From: a candidate division WS1 bacterium
GTDB taxonomy: Bacteria; Armatimonadota; Zipacnadia; Zipacnadales; UBA5352
DNA length: 40,763 nucleotides
Direction: 5' to 3'
Assembly: GCA_012522765.1 (NCBI GenBank)
Contig: JAAYJW010000373.1
Coordinates: 1 to 40,763, forward strand
This document shows positions 38,390 to 40,763 of this stretch, in pieces (position 1 is the stretch's first letter; each line of letters begins with the position of its first letter). The notes beneath the pieces are model-generated. The model saw only the letters and a list, made by a program, of their open reading frames with translations, had not been told where the DNA came from and ran no database searches. A program made the translations under genes and the position numbers.

Positions 38390-39517
38390 ATGACGGACAC
38401 GGCTATCAGGCAGGCCACCGATATCATCGCTCAGGCACGCCATGAGGCGCTGCTCGATCTCCCATCAGCAGTCCTCACGCGGATGCGGGATGAGGCGGCG
38501 ACTGGACGGGCGGCTCTCGCTGAGAGGATCGCGCGCATGGGCACCGACCTCGCAGATGCCCGCGCCGAGGGGCGCTGGGGCGACATGCGCAGGACCCGAG
38601 AACAGATACTCGGACTCCACGAGGACCTCGAGGAGGTGCAGGAGAGCCTGCGGCGTCTCGAGAACGCGCGGCAGGAGGTGCTGCTGCGCGAGCGCCTCGT
38701 GACCCGCCTCGGCAGCGTCCGTCGAGTGCGGATTCTTGAGGGCACTATCGTGGCGCTGATAGTCGCGGTGATGGCGATTCTCTGGGTGGAGAGCGCCTAC
38801 CCGCTAACCTCCGGCGAGGCCAACGCACTGGTCATCGCCGACACACTCATATGCGGCGTCTTCCTTGGCGAGTTCTTCTGGCGGATGCGCCTCGCCGATT
38901 CAAAGGCTTGGTACTGGCGGCGCTACTGGCTCGATTTCGTCGCCTCTCTGCCACTCGCGGGCGTCCTGCGACTTGGTCGCGTTGCCCGATTGGCCCGCGC
39001 CGCGCGTATCGCCCGCCTGGCACGTGCCGCACGCGTGCTGCGTGCGCTGCGAGCGCTGGCCTTCTTCTCGCGCGGCTTCGACAAGATCGCCGCGATCTTC
39101 CGCCTGCAGGTCTTCAGCCGGCCACTCGCTTTCACTGCGGGCCTGCTCCTCGTCGGCGGGCTGGTCATATCACGCGCAGAGGGCGATGCTGAGGGTGTGG
39201 GCAACTTCTGGGAGGGGCTGTGGTGGAGCTTCACGACGGTGGTTGTCGGCGGCTACGGCGACATTCACAACCCCGTCACCGGACTCGGTCAGATCATCAC
39301 GGTGCTGCTGGTGATATTCGGCATCATCCTCACCGGCGCGCTGACGGCGGGGCTGGCGAGTGTGCTTCTGGGCGATGACAATGCCGGCATCGAGCGAGCC
39401 CAGGTGGTGACGCTGGAGCGCATCGATCAGATGGACGCGCGCATGGAGCGCATCGAGCAACTACTGGCGGACAGGCAGCCGCAACCCGAGCCGCCGGCCA
39501 CGGAGGCAGGATCCTGA
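38390..39517 (+). CDS. Voltage-gated-type cation (potassium-like) channel
   Basis: The 375-residue protein is a six-helix channel subunit. Residues 1-110 are a cytoplasmic, charged coiled-coil region. S1 (115-135), S2 (145-165) and S3 (180-193) lead to an S4 with ten Arg at exact three-residue spacing (194 to 221). S5 (245-262), the pore loop (272-291) and S6 (300-327) follow, then a short coiled tail with Met/Glu/Arg repeats (335-361). The selectivity filter reads VGGYGD (286-291) instead of TVGYGD, after the usual SFTTV. ATG 38390 has AGGAGG nine bases upstream. The N-terminal extension of the frame is not protein-like. It overlaps the next gene by one base (TGATG) and is divergent from the PAC2 operon. 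Confidence 0.92.
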   Translation: MTDTAIRQATDIIAQARHEALLDLPSAVLTRMRDEAATGRAALAERIARMGTDLADARAEGRWGDMRRTREQILGLHEDLEEVQESLRRLENARQEVLLRERLVTRLGSVRRVRILEGTIVALIVAVMAILWVESAYPLTSGEANALVIADTLICGVFLGEFFWRMRLADSKAWYWRRYWLDFVASLPLAGVLRLGRVARLARAARIARLARAARVLRALRALAFFSRGFDKIAAIFRLQVFSRPLAFTAGLLLVGGLVISRAEGDAEGVGNFWEGLWWSFTTVVVGGYGDIHNPVTGLGQIITVLLVIFGIILTGALTAGLASVLLGDDNAGIERAQVVTLERIDQMDARMERIEQLLADRQPQPEPPATEAGS

Positions 39518-40763
39518 TGAAGCCGCTTCGACAACTCATGGTCGCGTTAGTCACCGCGGGGGTGGTGATCATGTCGATGCTGACTGCATACGCGCAGTTG
39601 CCTGCCGAAGCAGACGGCCCCCGGACGCTCTACAAGGTCCGCAATATCGAGATCGCGCGCGAGAACGTGGAGCGCTACGAGTGGGCCCGCAAGATCGCCG
39701 ACGGCTTCACCAGCCGTGTGTCGCTGATAATGGGCAAAGATCGGGCATGGATCGAAGATATGCTGCCGGAGTTGACGCCCGGGGTTTCATACGGGCAGGT
39801 ATGCCCCAGATGCGTCGGTGAGCAGTGTTCGATGGGTGAAAGCGGCGTTATGCGCTGGAGCGTCAGCAATCCCGATCAACTCACTTGCAAGTACTGCGGC
39901 GCGGTCTACCCGGACCCGGAGTTCCCCGAAACCGGCACCCTCACCGCTCCGAAGATGGGCCAGAGCTTCACCTACTACATTCCCGCGGCCGAGGCCGCGC
40001 ATCCGGAGGATCGCACGGGAGCGCATGCCTACCGCTGGGCAAGCTGGCCGGTGCACGTGAGCTTCAGCGGCCTGATTCGCCTCAATCGCGCGCAATGGGT
40101 AGCCGGCCAGGCGCTGCCACTGGCCAAGGCATGGGTTCTCACAGGTGACGCAGAATACGCGGAACGCTGCGCATGGGTGCTCGACGCTCTGGCACAGCGC
40201 TACCCCCGCTGGCTGTATCACACCTACTACGGCACCGTGGTGGACCTGCCGCCCGCTGAAGTGGCCGCCGAGTATGGCGCCAACCCTCCCTCCGGCAAGT
40301 TCGATCCGGAGGTCCTGCGGACAGCCTTTCCTGAGCATGCGGGCTCACTGAACGCCAAGGGCTTCTGGGGCGCGGGGCGACTCCACGCCGGCGTCGGTGG
40401 CGAGGGGAGTTTCCTGCTCAATTGCACCGTTGCGTACGACCTGATCCGCGAAGCTGTGTATGAAGACGGGACGCCGGTGCTGACGGCCGAGATGCACGAG
40501 CGGATAACGCGTGATCTCATCGAGGCAGGCTGCAGCGATCTGGAGAACTACGCGCGTATAGACAACAAGTGCGGGCCCGGACGCGCCCTCAGCGCGGCGG
40601 TGGGGCAACTCTTCGAGCAGCCCCAGCGGGTGCGCAGGGGCCTTGAGGGCCTCACCACGCTGCTGGAGCAGTGCTTCCACTTCGACGGCTTCTGCATGGA
40701 GTCACCATCTTACTCCAGCATGCACCTCGGCGGGCTGTACGAGATACCCGACCTGATCGCAGG
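39517..40763 (+). CDS. Secreted heparinase II/III-like protein, 3' end cut off
   Basis: The frame starts at ATG 39517, which shares its A with the channel's TGA stop and has GGAGG upstream, and stays open to the last base (415 complete residues). Residues 1-26 are a signal peptide (ending AYA). The mature N-terminus (TLYKVRNIEIARENVERYEWARKIADG) and the later helical repeats (WVAGQALPLAKAWVLTGDAEYAERCAWVLDALAQRYP, split here by a conserved Arg/Asn run) are the opening of heparinase II/III-like alpha/alpha toroid lyases. Four Cys (C96, C99, C124, C127) form CPRC and CKYC knuckles, likely a zinc site found in this subgroup. YDLIREAVYED and DNKCGPGRALSAA continue the toroid. The beta-sandwich part lies outside the window. 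Probable target: an acidic polysaccharide. Confidence 0.82.
   Translation, partial: MKPLRQLMVALVTAGVVIMSMLTAYAQLPAEADGPRTLYKVRNIEIARENVERYEWARKIADGFTSRVSLIMGKDRAWIEDMLPELTPGVSYGQVCPRCVGEQCSMGESGVMRWSVSNPDQLTCKYCGAVYPDPEFPETGTLTAPKMGQSFTYYIPAAEAAHPEDRTGAHAYRWASWPVHVSFSGLIRLNRAQWVAGQALPLAKAWVLTGDAEYAERCAWVLDALAQRYPRWLYHTYYGTVVDLPPAEVAAEYGANPPSGKFDPEVLRTAFPEHAGSLNAKGFWGAGRLHAGVGGEGSFLLNCTVAYDLIREAVYEDGTPVLTAEMHERITRDLIEAGCSDLENYARIDNKCGPGRALSAAVGQLFEQPQRVRRGLEGLTTLLEQCFHFDGFCMESPSYSSMHLGGLYEIPDLIA

Noticed and set aside
1-40763. Mobile element, prophage or CRISPR origin for the accessory genes
   Set aside because: No transposase, integrase, terminal repeats, regularly spaced repeats or tRNA-associated attachment sites were seen.

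Overview
The window is about 40.8 kb of GC-rich bacterial chromosome. It holds 27 protein-coding genes; the first is cut at its 5' end and the last at its 3' end. I see no rRNA, tRNA, CRISPR array, transposase or phage gene, and no gene-free stretch over 300 bases. The best pointers to the organism are two tandem type IV pilin-like proteins. They carry the N-terminal signature ([20 protein letters not shown] followed by [12 protein letters not shown]) and the C-terminal H-x9-DG motif typical of Armatimonadota and, more broadly, of Planctomycetes-like bacteria. Many large secreted carbohydrate-active proteins fit a free-living polysaccharide degrader of that kind. The phylum is an inference.

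Layout. Bases 1-2294 (+): a sulfatase overlapped by an ADP-ribosylglycohydrolase. 2433-10974 (-): two small secreted proteins, a creatininase-family hydrolase, a cytoplasmic GH20-like glycosidase, a secreted glycosidase-like protein and an overlapping pair of amidohydrolases, one of which has lost metal ligands. 11129-17497 (+): a CIA30-like protein, a thioredoxin/NHL protein, and a polysaccharide export pair (an outer-membrane OPX protein with about seven SLBB repeats and a Wzz-type co-polymerase), with three strong hairpins ahead of the OPX gene. 17503-28716: a secreted apiosidase-like enzyme (-), a secreted BNR-repeat protein (+), and a (-) set of three secreted proteins: a discoidin-like/barrel protein, a CBM-like protein and a large polysaccharide-lyase-like toroid protein. 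28912-30515 (+): the two pilin-like proteins, closed by an intrinsic terminator. 30598-34596 (-): a giant secreted GH42-like protein. 34672-38206 (-): a tightly overlapped operon PAC2 protein - ZnuA-like lipoprotein - ATPase - permease. 38390-40763 (+): a voltage-gated-type cation channel overlapping the start of a secreted heparinase II/III-like protein.

Functionally, about ten genes look devoted to breaking down a complex, probably sulfated and acidic or amino-sugar-containing glycan. Secreted lyases and glycosidases would cut it outside. The GH20-like enzyme, creatininase-family enzyme and amidohydrolases, which lack signal peptides, would process fragments inside. There is no SusC/SusD pair, no sugar transporter and no obvious regulator gene in the window, so uptake and control must lie elsewhere. 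The export pair points to capsule or exopolysaccharide synthesis, and the metal-uptake operon and ion channel are housekeeping-like neighbours with some unusual residues. All functions come from motif recognition by eye; no database search was run.
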